47,593 nucleotides of DNA. Source: CAYXGZ01 sp964464755 (lineage in GTDB: Bacteria; Planctomycetota; MHYJ01; JACPRB01). The notes under the pieces were generated by a model. That model was not told where the DNA came from. It worked only from the letters and a program-made list of their open reading frames with translations, and made no database searches. Shown here one piece after another: positions 22,275-31,319 of this stretch (position 1 is its first letter; each line of letters opens with the position of its first letter). Both the position numbers and the translations under genes were made by a program. The stretch lies in assembly GCA_964464755.1 (NCBI GenBank), contig CAYXGZ010000026.1, positions 1 to 47,593 of the forward strand, given 5' to 3'.

Positions 22275-24664
22275 AGAAGAGCGGACGCCGGCGCTTCCTC
22301 GCGGCCGCGGGCCTCGGGACCGGGGCCCTCGCCCTTTCCGGGTGCGGCGGGTCCGAGGATCCCTACGCCCTGCCCCGTCCCGCCGTGCCGGGCGGCGCGG
22401 CCTGGGGTCGGGGCCAGGAGCGGACCGTCGGGGGGGCCTGCGCGCAGTGCCCATCGGGGTGCGCCATCCAGGTGCGCGTCGTCGAGGGCCGGGTCGTCAA
22501 GATCGACGGGCACCCGGACTCTCCCGTCAACCTGGGCGGGATCGGCCCGAAGGGCCAGACGGGTCTCCACGTCCTGTACCACCCGGACCGGATCCGGACC
22601 CCTCTCAAGCGCGAGGGGGCCCGGGGAAGCGGCCTCCTGAAGCCGGTGTCCTGGGAGCAGGCCATCGACGAGATCGCCGCGAAGCTCCGGGAACTCCGGG
22701 GCCGGGGCGAATCGCGCGGCCTCGTGGTCGTCGACGGGGACCCCCGGGGGACCATGGCCCGGCTCTGGGAACGCTTCCTGGCGGCATACGGGAGTCCGAA
22801 CCGGGTGGACCACCGCGCCGCCAACGACGCCGGCAAGGTCCTCTCCATGCAGTACATGCACGGCGTCCCGGAGTTGCCCGCCTACGACTGGAAGGGGACC
22901 CAGTACATCCTCGGCTTCGGCGCGACGCTCTTCGAGTCGTGGTGCCAGAACATCCACCTCACCCGCGCCGCCAGCCGCCTCCGCCGCGGCACCCCGGGGC
23001 GCCGGGTCAAGTTCGTCCAGATCTCCCCCCGGTTCTCCGCCACCGCCGCGAAGGCCGACGAGTGGATCCCCATCGAGCCGGCGACCTTCGGGGCGCTCGC
23101 CCTCGGGATCGGCCATGTCCTGGTCCGTGAGAAACTCGTGGACGAGGCGTTCGTCGCCGCCCGGACCTTCGGCTACGAGCGCTGGAAGGACGCGGCGGGC
23201 GTCGAGCACCGGGGGTTCAAGGACCTCCTGCTCGAGGACTGGCCGCCGGACCGGGTCTCCAAGGTCACCGGGATCCCGGTTCCCACCATCGAGCGCCTCG
23301 CGCGCGAGATGGTCGAGCACAAGCCGGCCGTCGCGCTCGCCGACGGCGGGGCGGCCGCGGCCACCAACGGCCTCGGCACCGCCATGGCGATCCATGCCCT
23401 CAACGCCCTCCTGGGCAATCTCGAGCGCCCGGGCGGGCTGCTCCTCCAGCGCGAGGCGCCCCTCGCCCCCTGGCCGGGCGCGGAGGCGGACGAGGTCGCC
23501 AAGTCGGGGGCGGCCCAGCCCCGGATCGACGGTGCCGGACTGTCGCCGGTGCTCGCCAGGTCCTGCGTGCAGGCCCTGCCTTCGGCGATCCTGGGCGGGA
23601 AGCCCTATCCGGTCCAGGCGTTGTTCCTGCACCGGTCCAACCCGGTCTACTCGAAACCCGAGGGGGCCCGGTGGCGGGAGGCCCTCGCGAAGGTGCCCCT
23701 CGTCGTCAGCTTCTCTCCGCTCCCCGACGAGTCCACCCTGGCGGCGGATTACGTCCTCCCCGACTCGACCTACCTCGAGAAGTGGGAACTCGTCGAGCCC
23801 GTCCCCAGCGTCGGCCACCCCGTGCTCACCCTTCGCCAGCCCGCGGTTCCCCCCATCTACTCCACCCTGTCGACCGGGGACGCGGTGATCCGGCTGGCGC
23901 GGGCGATCGGGGGAAGCGTGGCCGCCGCCTTCCCCTGGCCGGACTACCGCAAGGCCTGCGAGGCCCGGCTGAAGGGGCTCCTGGGCGACACCGCGGCGAC
24001 GGGACCCAACCGCCCCCTCGCGGACCTGGTCGAGGTCATGAAACGCCAGGGAGGATGGTGGAAGGGCCCGACCGTCTTCGAGGACTGGAAGTTTCCAACC
24101 CCGTCCGGGAAGTTCGAGTTCTACTCGCAGGCCTTGGCCGCCCGGCTGAAGGCGGCGTTCCCCGATCCGGCGGACTTGGACCGGCACTTGCGCGAGTCCG
24201 GCGTCGCGACCCGGGGGGACGACCTCTGCATGCCGCATTGGGAACCCCCGGTCTTCGCGGGGGCTCCCGGGGACTACCCGTTCGTCCTCGCGTTGTACCG
24301 CGGGATCAACCACGCCGAAGGGGGCTTCCGCCACCTTCCTTCGCTGCGAGAACTGCCGATGGCGGGGATGACCCCGAACCTGGAGAAGGTGGACCTGAAT
24401 CCGCGGGACGCCTCCGCGCTCGGGGTGAAGGCGGGCGAGCCCGTCTGGGTCGAGACCCCGGCGGCCCGGAAGCGCCTGGTCGTCCGGATCGCCCGCGGTG
24501 TCCGTCCCGGGATGGTCGCCGTCGCCCTCGGCCACGGGGCTTGGCCGCCCGTCGAGGGCGAGGTGCCCGCGGCCAGTCTCCTGGTCCCCGCGTCGGATCC
24601 GCTCGCGGGGATCCTCGCCCTGCAGGGGACGCGGGCCCGGGTCCGGAAGGAGGCGTCCCGATGA
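22271..24664 (+). CDS. MopB-family subunit without an evident Mo ligand (QrcB-like)
   Basis: A 797-residue molybdopterin-oxidoreductase-fold protein with a Tat-like signal that also has a lipobox (GRRRFLAAAGLG...LALSGC). Cys57, Cys60 and Cys64 match the cluster motif, but the fourth Cys is replaced by Gly92 (GGIGPKGQTG instead of RLCPKGQ). At the molybdenum-ligand position, where the enzyme at 6256 has Cys241, this protein has Asn185 (DHRAANDAG). Both losses suggest it is not a catalytic molybdoenzyme, as known for QrcB and ActB. The later fold landmarks are intact (ADYVLPDSTYLEKWE). The GTG start overlaps the decaheme stop by four bases. It probably serves as a structural and electron-transfer core of the quinol-oxidising complex. 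Confidence 0.85.
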   Translation: MKKSGRRRFLAAAGLGTGALALSGCGGSEDPYALPRPAVPGGAAWGRGQERTVGGACAQCPSGCAIQVRVVEGRVVKIDGHPDSPVNLGGIGPKGQTGLHVLYHPDRIRTPLKREGARGSGLLKPVSWEQAIDEIAAKLRELRGRGESRGLVVVDGDPRGTMARLWERFLAAYGSPNRVDHRAANDAGKVLSMQYMHGVPELPAYDWKGTQYILGFGATLFESWCQNIHLTRAASRLRRGTPGRRVKFVQISPRFSATAAKADEWIPIEPATFGALALGIGHVLVREKLVDEAFVAARTFGYERWKDAAGVEHRGFKDLLLEDWPPDRVSKVTGIPVPTIERLAREMVEHKPAVALADGGAAAATNGLGTAMAIHALNALLGNLERPGGLLLQREAPLAPWPGAEADEVAKSGAAQPRIDGAGLSPVLARSCVQALPSAILGGKPYPVQALFLHRSNPVYSKPEGARWREALAKVPLVVSFSPLPDESTLAADYVLPDSTYLEKWELVEPVPSVGHPVLTLRQPAVPPIYSTLSTGDAVIRLARAIGGSVAAAFPWPDYRKACEARLKGLLGDTAATGPNRPLADLVEVMKRQGGWWKGPTVFEDWKFPTPSGKFEFYSQALAARLKAAFPDPADLDRHLRESGVATRGDDLCMPHWEPPVFAGAPGDYPFVLALYRGINHAEGGFRHLPSLRELPMAGMTPNLEKVDLNPRDASALGVKAGEPVWVETPAARKRLVVRIARGVRPGMVAVALGHGAWPPVEGEVPAASLLVPASDPLAGILALQGTRARVRKEASR

Positions 24665-25467
24665 ACCCCGCCACCGGACGCCGGAGCTGGCTGAAAACCC
24701 TCGCGGCTGCCCTGGTCGCGCCGTTGGCCTGGCCGGGCCGGGCCGCGGCCGCCTGGCGAACTCGCCGCAAGCACCGCTGGGGCATGGTCATCGACCTGGA
24801 CCGTTGCACGGGCTGCCAGGGCTGCGTCGAGGCCTGCCGGATCGAGAACAACGTCCCCCTGGCAGGGTCCGCCCCGCTGGAGAACGACCGCGGCATCTTC
24901 TGGATGGACCTGATCACCCAGGAGGAGGGCGAGTACCCCGACCTGCGGACGCAGTTCCTGCCGGTGCCCTGCATGCACTGCGACAACGCCCCCTGTACCA
25001 AGGTCTGCCCGGTCGGCGCCACCTACGTCGGGGCCGAGGGGATCGTGGACCAGGTCTGGGACCGCTGCATCGGCTGCCGGTACTGCATGGCCGCCTGTCC
25101 CTACGGCCGCAGGCACTTCAACTGGAAGAAGCCCGAGTGGCCCGAGCCGACGTCGGCCGCCCTGAACCCGGACGTGGCGACCCGCCCCAAGGGCGTCGTG
25201 GAGAAGTGCACCCTCTGCTCCCACAAGCTCCGCCCCCTCCAGGAGCGGGCGGAACGCGAGGGCCGGGACGTGACGGACGCGGAGGTGCGCCGGCTCCCCG
25301 CCTGCGCGCGGAGTTGCCCCGCCGAGGCCATCACGTTCGGCGACCTGGACGACCCGGGATCCGAGGCCCACGCGCTCTCCAAGAGCCCCCGGGCCTTCCG
25401 GCTCCTCGAGGAACTCGGGACCCGGCCCAAGGTGATCTACCTCCGAGAATCCAAGTGGAAGGAATGA
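24661..25467 (+). CDS. Four-cluster ferredoxin subunit of the Qrc-like complex
   Basis: A 268-residue protein with a twin-arginine-like N-terminus (GRRSWLKTLAAALVAPLAWPG), so it may be exported in its own right. Cysteine groups for four Fe-S clusters follow: CTGCQGCVEACRIEN, CMHCDNAPCTKVCPVGATY, CIGCRYCMAACPYGRRHF, and CTLCSHKL paired with CARSCPAEAI. It belongs to the PsrB/QrcC/DmsB family. The ATG overlaps the previous stop (ATGA), and the NrfD gene begins five bases after its own stop. It should carry electrons between the quinone site next to the NrfD subunit and the MopB or decaheme subunits. Confidence 0.92.
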   Translation: MNPATGRRSWLKTLAAALVAPLAWPGRAAAAWRTRRKHRWGMVIDLDRCTGCQGCVEACRIENNVPLAGSAPLENDRGIFWMDLITQEEGEYPDLRTQFLPVPCMHCDNAPCTKVCPVGATYVGAEGIVDQVWDRCIGCRYCMAACPYGRRHFNWKKPEWPEPTSAALNPDVATRPKGVVEKCTLCSHKLRPLQERAEREGRDVTDAEVRRLPACARSCPAEAITFGDLDDPGSEAHALSKSPRAFRLLEELGTRPKVIYLRESKWKE

Positions 25468-25471
25468 GCGC

Positions 25472-27004
25472 ATGACCGGCGACACGGCCAACGGCGCGGC
25501 GACCCGGCTCGGCATCGGCCGCTTCGGCCCCGGCTGGATCGCCATGGCCCTCCTCCTGCTCGGGGGGGTGGCCCTCGGCGGCTACGCGTTCCTGCAGCAG
25601 CTGCAGTACGGCGAGGGCGTGACGGGAATGCGGACCATCGGGGCCGGCGGGGCCGTCTGGGGCTGGTACATCGCCGGCGTCATCTTCTTCATCGGGGTCA
25701 GTTTCGCCGGGATCACGGTCGCGGCCATCATCCGCCTCTTCGACATCGAGGCGATCCGGCCCCTGTCGCGGGCCGCGGAACTGCTGACGATCGTCGCCCT
25801 CCTGATGGGCGCCTCCTGCGTCATGGCCGACCTCGGCCGTCCGGTCCACGGCCTGCTCAACCTGCCCAAGTACGCGCGCACCGAGTCCCCGTTCTTCGGC
25901 ACCTTCAGCCTCGTCGTGGGGGGCTACCTGTTCTCGAGCTGCGTCTACTTCTTCCTGGCGGGTCGCGCGGACGCCCGCCGGATGGCCGGCGAGCCCACCC
26001 GGTTCCGCTGGTTCCACCGGCTTTGGGCGACCGGGCACGGGGGCAGCCCCGCGGAGGGGGCGCGCCACCATCAGGTGAGTTTCTGGCTCGCGATCCTCAT
26101 CCTCCCGCTGCTCGTGACGGCGCACTCGACGCTCGGGTTCATCTTCGGCATCCAGGGCGGCCGCCCGGGCTGGTACAACGCGCTCCAGGCCCCCGGCTTC
26201 GTCGTGATGGCCGGGGTCTCGGGCATCGGGGTCCTCCTCGTGATCTCCGCGGCGCTCCGGCGTTTCCTGCACCTCGAGGACACGATCAAGCCCGCGGCCT
26301 TCCGCTGGCTGGGCAACCTGCTCCTGGTCCTTTGCGTCGTCTACCTGTACTTCATCATCGCGGAGGAACTGACGGCCAACTACGCGGCCCAGGCCGCGGA
26401 GACCCACATCGCCCACGAGATCGTCGCGGGGACCTTCGCCCCCTACTTCTGGACGGTGGTGGGGGCGCTCGTGCTGGCCTTCGGGATCCTGTTCGCGATG
26501 TTCGTGAGCCGCAGGACCTCCATCCCCCTCTACGTCGTGGCCGGGATCCTCGTCAACTTCGCCGCCGTGGCCAAGCGCTTCCTCATCGTCGTCCCCTCCC
26601 AGACCCACGGGATGCTGCTTCCCTACCCGAGCGGCTTCTACGCCCCGACCTGGGTCGAAGTCGCCTTCCTCGGGGGCCTGCTCGCCCTCGGGACGTTCCT
26701 CTACCTCGTGTTCGTGAAGATCTTCCCCATCATCCCCCTCGAAAGCCACGCGGCCCCGGCCGGGGACCCGGTTCCCCCGGAACCCGGGGGCGGCCGCCGC
26801 GTCGCGGCCTGGCTGGTCACCCTCCTGGCGGGAATCGGCGTGGCCATCGTGGGCTTCCTCTGCTCGTCCCGGCACGGGACGATCCGGACGGACGACCCGC
26901 TGCTCCCCTTCGCCCCCGTGGTCTTCATCACCGGCGTGGTGCTGTTCTTCGGCTCCGCCGTCGTCTTCGAGCTGCTGCCCGGGCGACGCCGCCCCGCGGC
27001 GTAG
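25472..27004 (+). CDS. NrfD/PsrC-family quinone-interacting membrane subunit
   Basis: A 510-residue integral membrane protein with about ten hydrophobic segments. Family features include the early GAVWGWYIAGVIFFIGVSFAGI segment, DLGRPVHGLLNLPKY and the late MLLPYPSGFYAPTWVEV. The 510-residue length fits the longer ten-helix NrfD/QrcD/ActC proteins better than the eight-helix PsrC group. This subunit holds the quinone site and may couple quinone chemistry to proton movement. It completes the complex encoded from 21291. A 10-bp hairpin follows its stop. Confidence 0.92.
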   Translation: MTGDTANGAATRLGIGRFGPGWIAMALLLLGGVALGGYAFLQQLQYGEGVTGMRTIGAGGAVWGWYIAGVIFFIGVSFAGITVAAIIRLFDIEAIRPLSRAAELLTIVALLMGASCVMADLGRPVHGLLNLPKYARTESPFFGTFSLVVGGYLFSSCVYFFLAGRADARRMAGEPTRFRWFHRLWATGHGGSPAEGARHHQVSFWLAILILPLLVTAHSTLGFIFGIQGGRPGWYNALQAPGFVVMAGVSGIGVLLVISAALRRFLHLEDTIKPAAFRWLGNLLLVLCVVYLYFIIAEELTANYAAQAAETHIAHEIVAGTFAPYFWTVVGALVLAFGILFAMFVSRRTSIPLYVVAGILVNFAAVAKRFLIVVPSQTHGMLLPYPSGFYAPTWVEVAFLGGLLALGTFLYLVFVKIFPIIPLESHAAPAGDPVPPEPGGGRRVAAWLVTLLAGIGVAIVGFLCSSRHGTIRTDDPLLPFAPVVFITGVVLFFGSAVVFELLPGRRRPAA

Positions 27005-27022
27005 GTTCGTGGACACCCTCCG

Positions 27023-27049
27023 CGGGGACGCGTAAGATCCGCGTCCCCG
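27023..27049 (+). terminator. Strong hairpin after the NrfD gene
   Basis: CGGGGACGCG (27023-27032) pairs perfectly with CGCGTCCCCG (27040-27049) around a seven-base loop, between the NrfD stop and the helicase gene's ribosome binding site. It is a plausible end for the oxidoreductase transcript, though no T-run follows. Confidence 0.55.
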
Positions 27050-27062
27050 GGGAGAGGGATCC

Positions 27063-29126
27063 ATGCCGCCGAGACGAACGTCCGCGCCGAGGAAGCGCCG
27101 CGCCCCGGCCCCGCCCCGCGCCGCCGCCCCCTCCGTCCTGCCGGACCCCGCCGTGCTCGAGGGCCTCAACGACGAACAGCGCCGCGCCGTCCTCGCCACC
27201 GAGGGCCCGCTCCTCGTCCTCGCCGGCGCCGGCAGCGGCAAGACCCGCGTCATCACCCGCCGCATCGCCCACCTCCTCGCGACCGGCGTCCCCGCCTCCG
27301 CCATCCTCGCCGTCACCTTCACGAACAAGGCCGCCCGCGAGATGCGCGAGCGCGTCGCCGCCCTCGTCGGGCCCCGGGCCCGCGACCTCACCGTCTCCAC
27401 CTTCCACGCCCTCTGCCTCAAGCTCCTCCGCGCCCACCCCGCCGAGCTCGGCCTGCCCCCCGGTTTCGCCATCTGCGACGAGGCCGACCAGCAGGTCGCC
27501 GCCAAGGGCGCCCTCCGCGAGCTGAGGATCGCCGAGGCGAAGATGAACCCCCGCGCCGCGCTCTCGAGGATCTCGCTTTGGAAGAGCCGCGGCCTCGGCC
27601 CCGAGGCCGCCGCCGCGGAGGCCGCCGACGACTGGGAGCTCCTCGCCGCCAAGGCCTACCGCGGCTACGAGGCCCAGCTCCGCCGCAGCCGCACCGTCGA
27701 CTTCGACGACCTCCTGCTCCTCGCCGGGAGGCTGCTCCGCGAGCACCCCGCGGTCCTCGCGAAGCTCCAGGACCGCTGGCGCTACCTCCTCGTCGACGAG
27801 TACCAGGACACCAACGCGCCCCAGTACGAGGTCCTCCGCCTCCTGGCGGCCCGGCACCGCAACCTCGCCGTCGTCGGCGACGACGACCAGTCCATCTACG
27901 GCTGGCGCGGCGCCGACGTGAAGAAGATCCTCGGCTTCTCCAAGGACTTCCCCGACGCGACCGTCGTCCGCCTCGAGACCAACTACCGCAGCACCGACCG
28001 CATCCTCGAGGCGGCCAACCTCGTCATCCGCAACAACCCCGCCCGCCACCCCAAGACCCTCGTCGCCGCCTCCGGCGCCGGCGAGCCGGTCCGCATCTAC
28101 GAGCTCGACGACGAGGAGCACGAGGCCGAGTTCGTCGTCTCGGAGATCTCGTCGCTCGTCCGCCGCGGCGAGGCGAAGCTGGGCGACGTCGCGATCCTCT
28201 TCCGCACGGCCGTCCAGCCCCGGGCCTTCGAGGGCGCGCTCCGCGCCGCGCGGATCCCCTACGACCTCGTCGGCGGGATGTCCTTCTTCGACCGCAAGGA
28301 GGTCCGCGACGTCCTCGCCTACCTCCGCCTCGCGGCCAACCCGCACGACGAGCCGTCGCTCCTGCGCGTCGTCAACGTCCCGCCCCGCGGCGTGGGGAAG
28401 TCCAGCGTCGACAAGCTGCTCGACGTCGCCACGAAGCGCGGGATCTCGGCGGCCGCCGTGCTCGACCAGCCGGACCTCCGGACGAAGCTCCCGCCCGACG
28501 CCGTCGAGTCGATCGGCTCCTTCCGGGCCGCCCTCGGCGCCGTGCCCGGGCGCGTCGCCTCGGCCGGGCTGCCCCAGGCCGTGCGCGAGCTCGTCGCGGC
28601 GCTGAAGTACCCGGAGGAGATCGCGCGCTGCTACCCGGACCCCGTCGCCGCCCAGGCCCGCTGGGCCGCCGTCGAGGAGGTCTTCAACGTCGCCGAGAAC
28701 CACGCGCGGCGCACGCCGGGCGCCACGCTGCAGAGCTTCCTCGAGGACGTCGCCCTCGCCGCCGAGGGGCCGGAGGAGGAGGGGAAGGACGACGCGCCCC
28801 GCGACAAGGTCACCCTGATGACCCTGCACTCCGCGAAGGGCCTCGAGTTCCCCCGCGTCTACCTCGTCGGCTGCGAGGAGGGCCTGCTGCCGCACGCGCG
28901 CTCCGTCGCCGAGGACACGGTGGAGGAGGAGCGGCGGCTGATGTACGTGGGGATCACCCGCGCCCGGCGCCACCTCGCGCTGACCCGCGCGAAGAGCCGC
29001 GCGAAGTACGGGCGGCGGGAGGGATCGCTGCCGAGCCGCTTCCTCTTCGAGCTCAGGGGCGAGGAGGCGCCCGCGCCGGTGCTCGCCGGCGCGCCGCCGG
29101 CCGCCCGCGGACGTCGACGGCGCTAG
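27063..29126 (+). CDS. uvrD: UvrD/PcrA/Rep-type superfamily 1 DNA helicase
   Basis: A 687-residue ATP-dependent 3'-5' helicase. The Q-motif LNDEQRRAV precedes the Walker A AGAGSGKT. Later motifs are present: VTFTNKAAREM, the Walker B-type VDEYQDTN, GDDDQSIYGWRGAD, LETNYRS, TLHSAKGLEFPRVYLVG and the final EERRLMYVGITRAR. It acts in repair or replication restart. A basic, Pro/Arg-rich N-terminal tail of about 30 residues precedes the core. The ATG follows GGGGAGAGG. The C-terminus is shorter than E. coli UvrD (720 aa), and which of UvrD, PcrA or Rep it matches best cannot be decided here. Confidence 0.93.
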   Translation: MPPRRTSAPRKRRAPAPPRAAAPSVLPDPAVLEGLNDEQRRAVLATEGPLLVLAGAGSGKTRVITRRIAHLLATGVPASAILAVTFTNKAAREMRERVAALVGPRARDLTVSTFHALCLKLLRAHPAELGLPPGFAICDEADQQVAAKGALRELRIAEAKMNPRAALSRISLWKSRGLGPEAAAAEAADDWELLAAKAYRGYEAQLRRSRTVDFDDLLLLAGRLLREHPAVLAKLQDRWRYLLVDEYQDTNAPQYEVLRLLAARHRNLAVVGDDDQSIYGWRGADVKKILGFSKDFPDATVVRLETNYRSTDRILEAANLVIRNNPARHPKTLVAASGAGEPVRIYELDDEEHEAEFVVSEISSLVRRGEAKLGDVAILFRTAVQPRAFEGALRAARIPYDLVGGMSFFDRKEVRDVLAYLRLAANPHDEPSLLRVVNVPPRGVGKSSVDKLLDVATKRGISAAAVLDQPDLRTKLPPDAVESIGSFRAALGAVPGRVASAGLPQAVRELVAALKYPEEIARCYPDPVAAQARWAAVEEVFNVAENHARRTPGATLQSFLEDVALAAEGPEEEGKDDAPRDKVTLMTLHSAKGLEFPRVYLVGCEEGLLPHARSVAEDTVEEERRLMYVGITRARRHLALTRAKSRAKYGRREGSLPSRFLFELRGEEAPAPVLAGAPPAARGRRRR

Positions 29127-29377
29127 GGTCCCCGCAGGACCGAGGCCCGGACGACCAGGTCGACCCCGTGCTTCTCGATCACCACCCGCGTGACTGCCTG
29201 GCAGCGGTGGCACGCCAGGTCGTGGGAACCCGCCTTCAGCTCGAGGACCAGGGTCCGCTCGAGGCAGTGGCGGCAGGGGACCCGGACGGACTCGCCCGAG
29301 CCCTTCGCCGGATCCGTCTTGGGTGCGTTCACGGGAGGGAGAACCGCAAGCGGCGGGCCAATGTGAATTCCGCGCAA
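29123..29377 (-). CDS. Small zinc-ribbon hypothetical protein
   Basis: A reading frame of up to 84 codons whose 3' end overlaps the helicase stop in convergent orientation. Two CXXC pairs (CRHC and CHRC) about 25 residues apart resemble a small zinc ribbon, with beta-type sequence between and after them (TLVLELKAG, VTRVVIEKHGVDLVVRASV). The start is unclear: the upstream limit is a TTG at 29377, a GTG at 29332 is also possible, and neither has a good ribosome binding site. Function unknown. Confidence 0.45.
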   Translation of the reverse strand: MRGIHIGPPLAVLPPVNAPKTDPAKGSGESVRVPCRHCLERTLVLELKAGSHDLACHRCQAVTRVVIEKHGVDLVVRASVLRGP

Positions 29378-29441
29378 AAACGTGGCCCGTTCGACCGGAT
29401 TGTCAGCCCGGGGGCCCGAGACCTGCGGATTTGTCGGCGCA

Positions 29442-30092
29442 TCAGGGCACGATCCGGGCCGTCTTGATCGAGTCGAGCAGCCCGAACTCGCGGTCCAGGT
29501 AGGTGTTCCCCTCGCGCTGGAGCCGGGCCTGGCTGGGGCCCCGGCCCCTAGGGTTCCGCTGGGGATCCGGGGCGTCGCCGTACCCGCTGTAGAGCGCGTC
29601 CACGGTGTCCATCCCCTCGAGCACGCGGCCGAACGGCGAGAAGCCCTGGCCGTCGAGGCCCACGTTGTCCTTGAAGTTGATGAAGAGCTGCATCGTGCGG
29701 GTTCCGGGCCCCGCCGTCGCGAACGTGATGTAGCCGCGCAGGTTGGACATCTTCACGGGGTCGTCCGCGATCTGCGCTCCCTGCCACTTCGCCGTCACGG
29801 CCGGATCTCCGTTGATCCCGAACTGGGCCATGAAGCCGGGCACGACCCGGAAGAAGCGGCAGCCGTCGAAGTACTTCGCCTCGACGAGCTCCTTGAATCG
29901 GTCGGCGCCCAGCGGGGCCCAGCTCCGGTACGCGCCCACGACGAAGCTCCCCCGCGTCGTCTCGAAGCGCACCTTGAAGTCCGGCGCGTCGTCCGGCGAC
30001 GCCGCGGCCGGGGTCGGGGAGGCGCCGGGCCCGGCCGAGGGCCCGCAGGCGGCGAGCACGACGGCGGCGGCGAGGGCGGGGATGATGCGCAT
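29442..30092 (-). CDS. Cyclophilin-type peptidyl-prolyl cis-trans isomerase lipoprotein
   Basis: A 216-residue lipoprotein: MRIIPALAAAVVLAACG has the lipobox LAAC, followed by a Pro/Ala-rich linker. The cyclophilin domain has FETTRGSFVVGAYRSWAP, then YFDGCRFFRVVPGFMAQFG, the active-site-region TMQLFINFKDNVGLDGQGFSPFGRV, and MDTVDALYSGYGD. It should assist folding of exported proteins in the periplasm or at a membrane. It is encoded divergently from rsmH, with 45 bases between their starts. The C-terminal 40 residues (REGNTYLDREFGLLDSIKTARIVP) are the common extension of lipid-anchored bacterial cyclophilins. Confidence 0.9.
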   Translation of the reverse strand: MRIIPALAAAVVLAACGPSAGPGASPTPAAASPDDAPDFKVRFETTRGSFVVGAYRSWAPLGADRFKELVEAKYFDGCRFFRVVPGFMAQFGINGDPAVTAKWQGAQIADDPVKMSNLRGYITFATAGPGTRTMQLFINFKDNVGLDGQGFSPFGRVLEGMDTVDALYSGYGDAPDPQRNPRGRGPSQARLQREGNTYLDREFGLLDSIKTARIVP

Positions 30093-30137
30093 GGGTCCTC
30101 CGGTTCCCAAGGATAGCGTCCGGGGTACAATCCGGCC

Positions 30138-31010
30138 ATGGCCGTCAACACCCGGCGCGTCGAGCGGCGCCACGCCCCCGTGCTCCTCGCGGAGGTCGTC
30201 GCGCTCCTCGCGCCCCGGAAGGGCCGGCTCCTCGTCGACTGCACGCTCGGGCTCGGCGGCCACGCCTCCGCCCTCGCCGCGAAGGGGGCCTCCGTCGTCG
30301 CCCTGGACCTCGACCCCTCGAACGTGGCGGCGGCCCCGCCCGGCGTCGAGGCCCACCACGCGAACTTCGCGGGCCTGCCCGCCGTGCTCGCGGGCCGGCC
30401 GGCCCACGGCGTCCTCGCCGACCTCGGCGTCTCGAGCCCCCAGGTCGACGTCGCCGCCCGCGGTTTCTCCTATCGCCTCGACGGCCCCCTCGACATGCGC
30501 ATGGACCCCACGCGCGGCCGCCCCGCCTCCGAGCTCATCGCCTCGATGCCCGTCGCGGAGCTCGAGCGCGCCCTCCTCGAGCTGGGCGGCGAGACCGACG
30601 CGCCCCGCATCGCCCCGCTGCTCTCGGCCCGCCGCCCCCGCACCACGGCGGAGGCCGCGGACCTCGTCTCGGAGGCGCGCGACTTCACCCGCCGCCGGGC
30701 CGCCGGCGCCAAGCTCCATCCCGCCGCGCGCACCTTCCAGGCCCTGCGCATCCTCGTGAACCGGGAGCTCGCCAACCTCGAGCGCCTCCTCGCCGTCCTG
30801 CCGGACGTGCTGGCCCCGGGCGGGGTCGCCGCGATCATCAGCTTCCACAGCGGGGAGGACCGGCTCGTCAAGCGGGCCTTCCGCGACGGGCGGGACGCGG
30901 GCCGCTACGCGGAGATCTCGGGGGAGGCCGTCCGCGCCTCGGAGGAGGAGGTCGCGCGGAACTCGAGGTCGAGGTCGGCGAAGCTGAGGTGGGCCCGGCG
31001 GGTCAAGTAG
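30138..31010 (+). CDS. rsmH: 16S rRNA (cytosine-1402-N4)-methyltransferase RsmH
   Basis: A 290-residue SAM-dependent methyltransferase, formerly MraW. Landmarks are HAPVLLAEVVALL, the SAM-binding DCTLGLGGHA, ADLGVSSPQVD, FSYRLDGPLDMRMD, TFQALRILVNREL and the final IISFHSGEDRLVK. The usual neighbours of the division and cell-wall cluster (mraZ, ftsL, ftsI, murE) are absent: divergent cyclophilin on one side and a convergent zinc-ribbon gene on the other. The GLGGHA and FHSGEDR motifs are intact, so it should be functional. Its 3' end overlaps the convergent gene by eight bases. Confidence 0.94.
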   Translation: MAVNTRRVERRHAPVLLAEVVALLAPRKGRLLVDCTLGLGGHASALAAKGASVVALDLDPSNVAAAPPGVEAHHANFAGLPAVLAGRPAHGVLADLGVSSPQVDVAARGFSYRLDGPLDMRMDPTRGRPASELIASMPVAELERALLELGGETDAPRIAPLLSARRPRTTAEAADLVSEARDFTRRRAAGAKLHPAARTFQALRILVNRELANLERLLAVLPDVLAPGGVAAIISFHSGEDRLVKRAFRDGRDAGRYAEISGEAVRASEEEVARNSRSRSAKLRWARRVK

Positions 31011-31287
31011 CCCGCGTGCGGCGCTGCGTCTTGCGGTCCAGGTCCTCGAGCAGCTCGAGGCGCTTGAGCTTCTCCTGCCGCTTCCGCTCCTCGAGTGCCT
31101 CGATCTCCTCGGGCACCGGCAGGTTGAGCACCGAGTCGTGCGTGTCCGAGGAGGGGAACTCGACGTCGGAGCCCGCGGCGGGCTTGGGGGCCATCGTCCG
31201 CTCGCAGGAGGGGCAGGGGACCCTCGCCCCCTCCTCGGGCGTCGCCACCACGAGGAGCTGGCAGGGGGCGCAGACGAAGGTACCCAT
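31003..31287 (-). CDS. Small zinc-ribbon protein with charged C-terminal helix
   Basis: A 94-residue protein. The N-terminal ribbon has CAPC and CPSC pairs (FVCAPCQLLVVATPEE..VPCPSCERTM). A short linker leads to a highly charged predicted helix or coiled coil (IEALEERKRQEKLKRLELLEDLDRK) and a basic end. Such proteins are often nucleic-acid or protein-binding, but no family is recognised. It ends eight bases inside the convergent rsmH, and the U32 gene lies upstream on the same strand, 32 bases away. Coding is supported by codon bias and the two CXXC pairs. Confidence 0.65.
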   Translation of the reverse strand: MGTFVCAPCQLLVVATPEEGARVPCPSCERTMAPKPAAGSDVEFPSSDTHDSVLNLPVPEEIEALEERKRQEKLKRLELLEDLDRKTQRRTRAT

Positions 31288-31319
31288 GGCGCGTGATTGT
31301 ACCCCGCGGCCGCTCGGGA

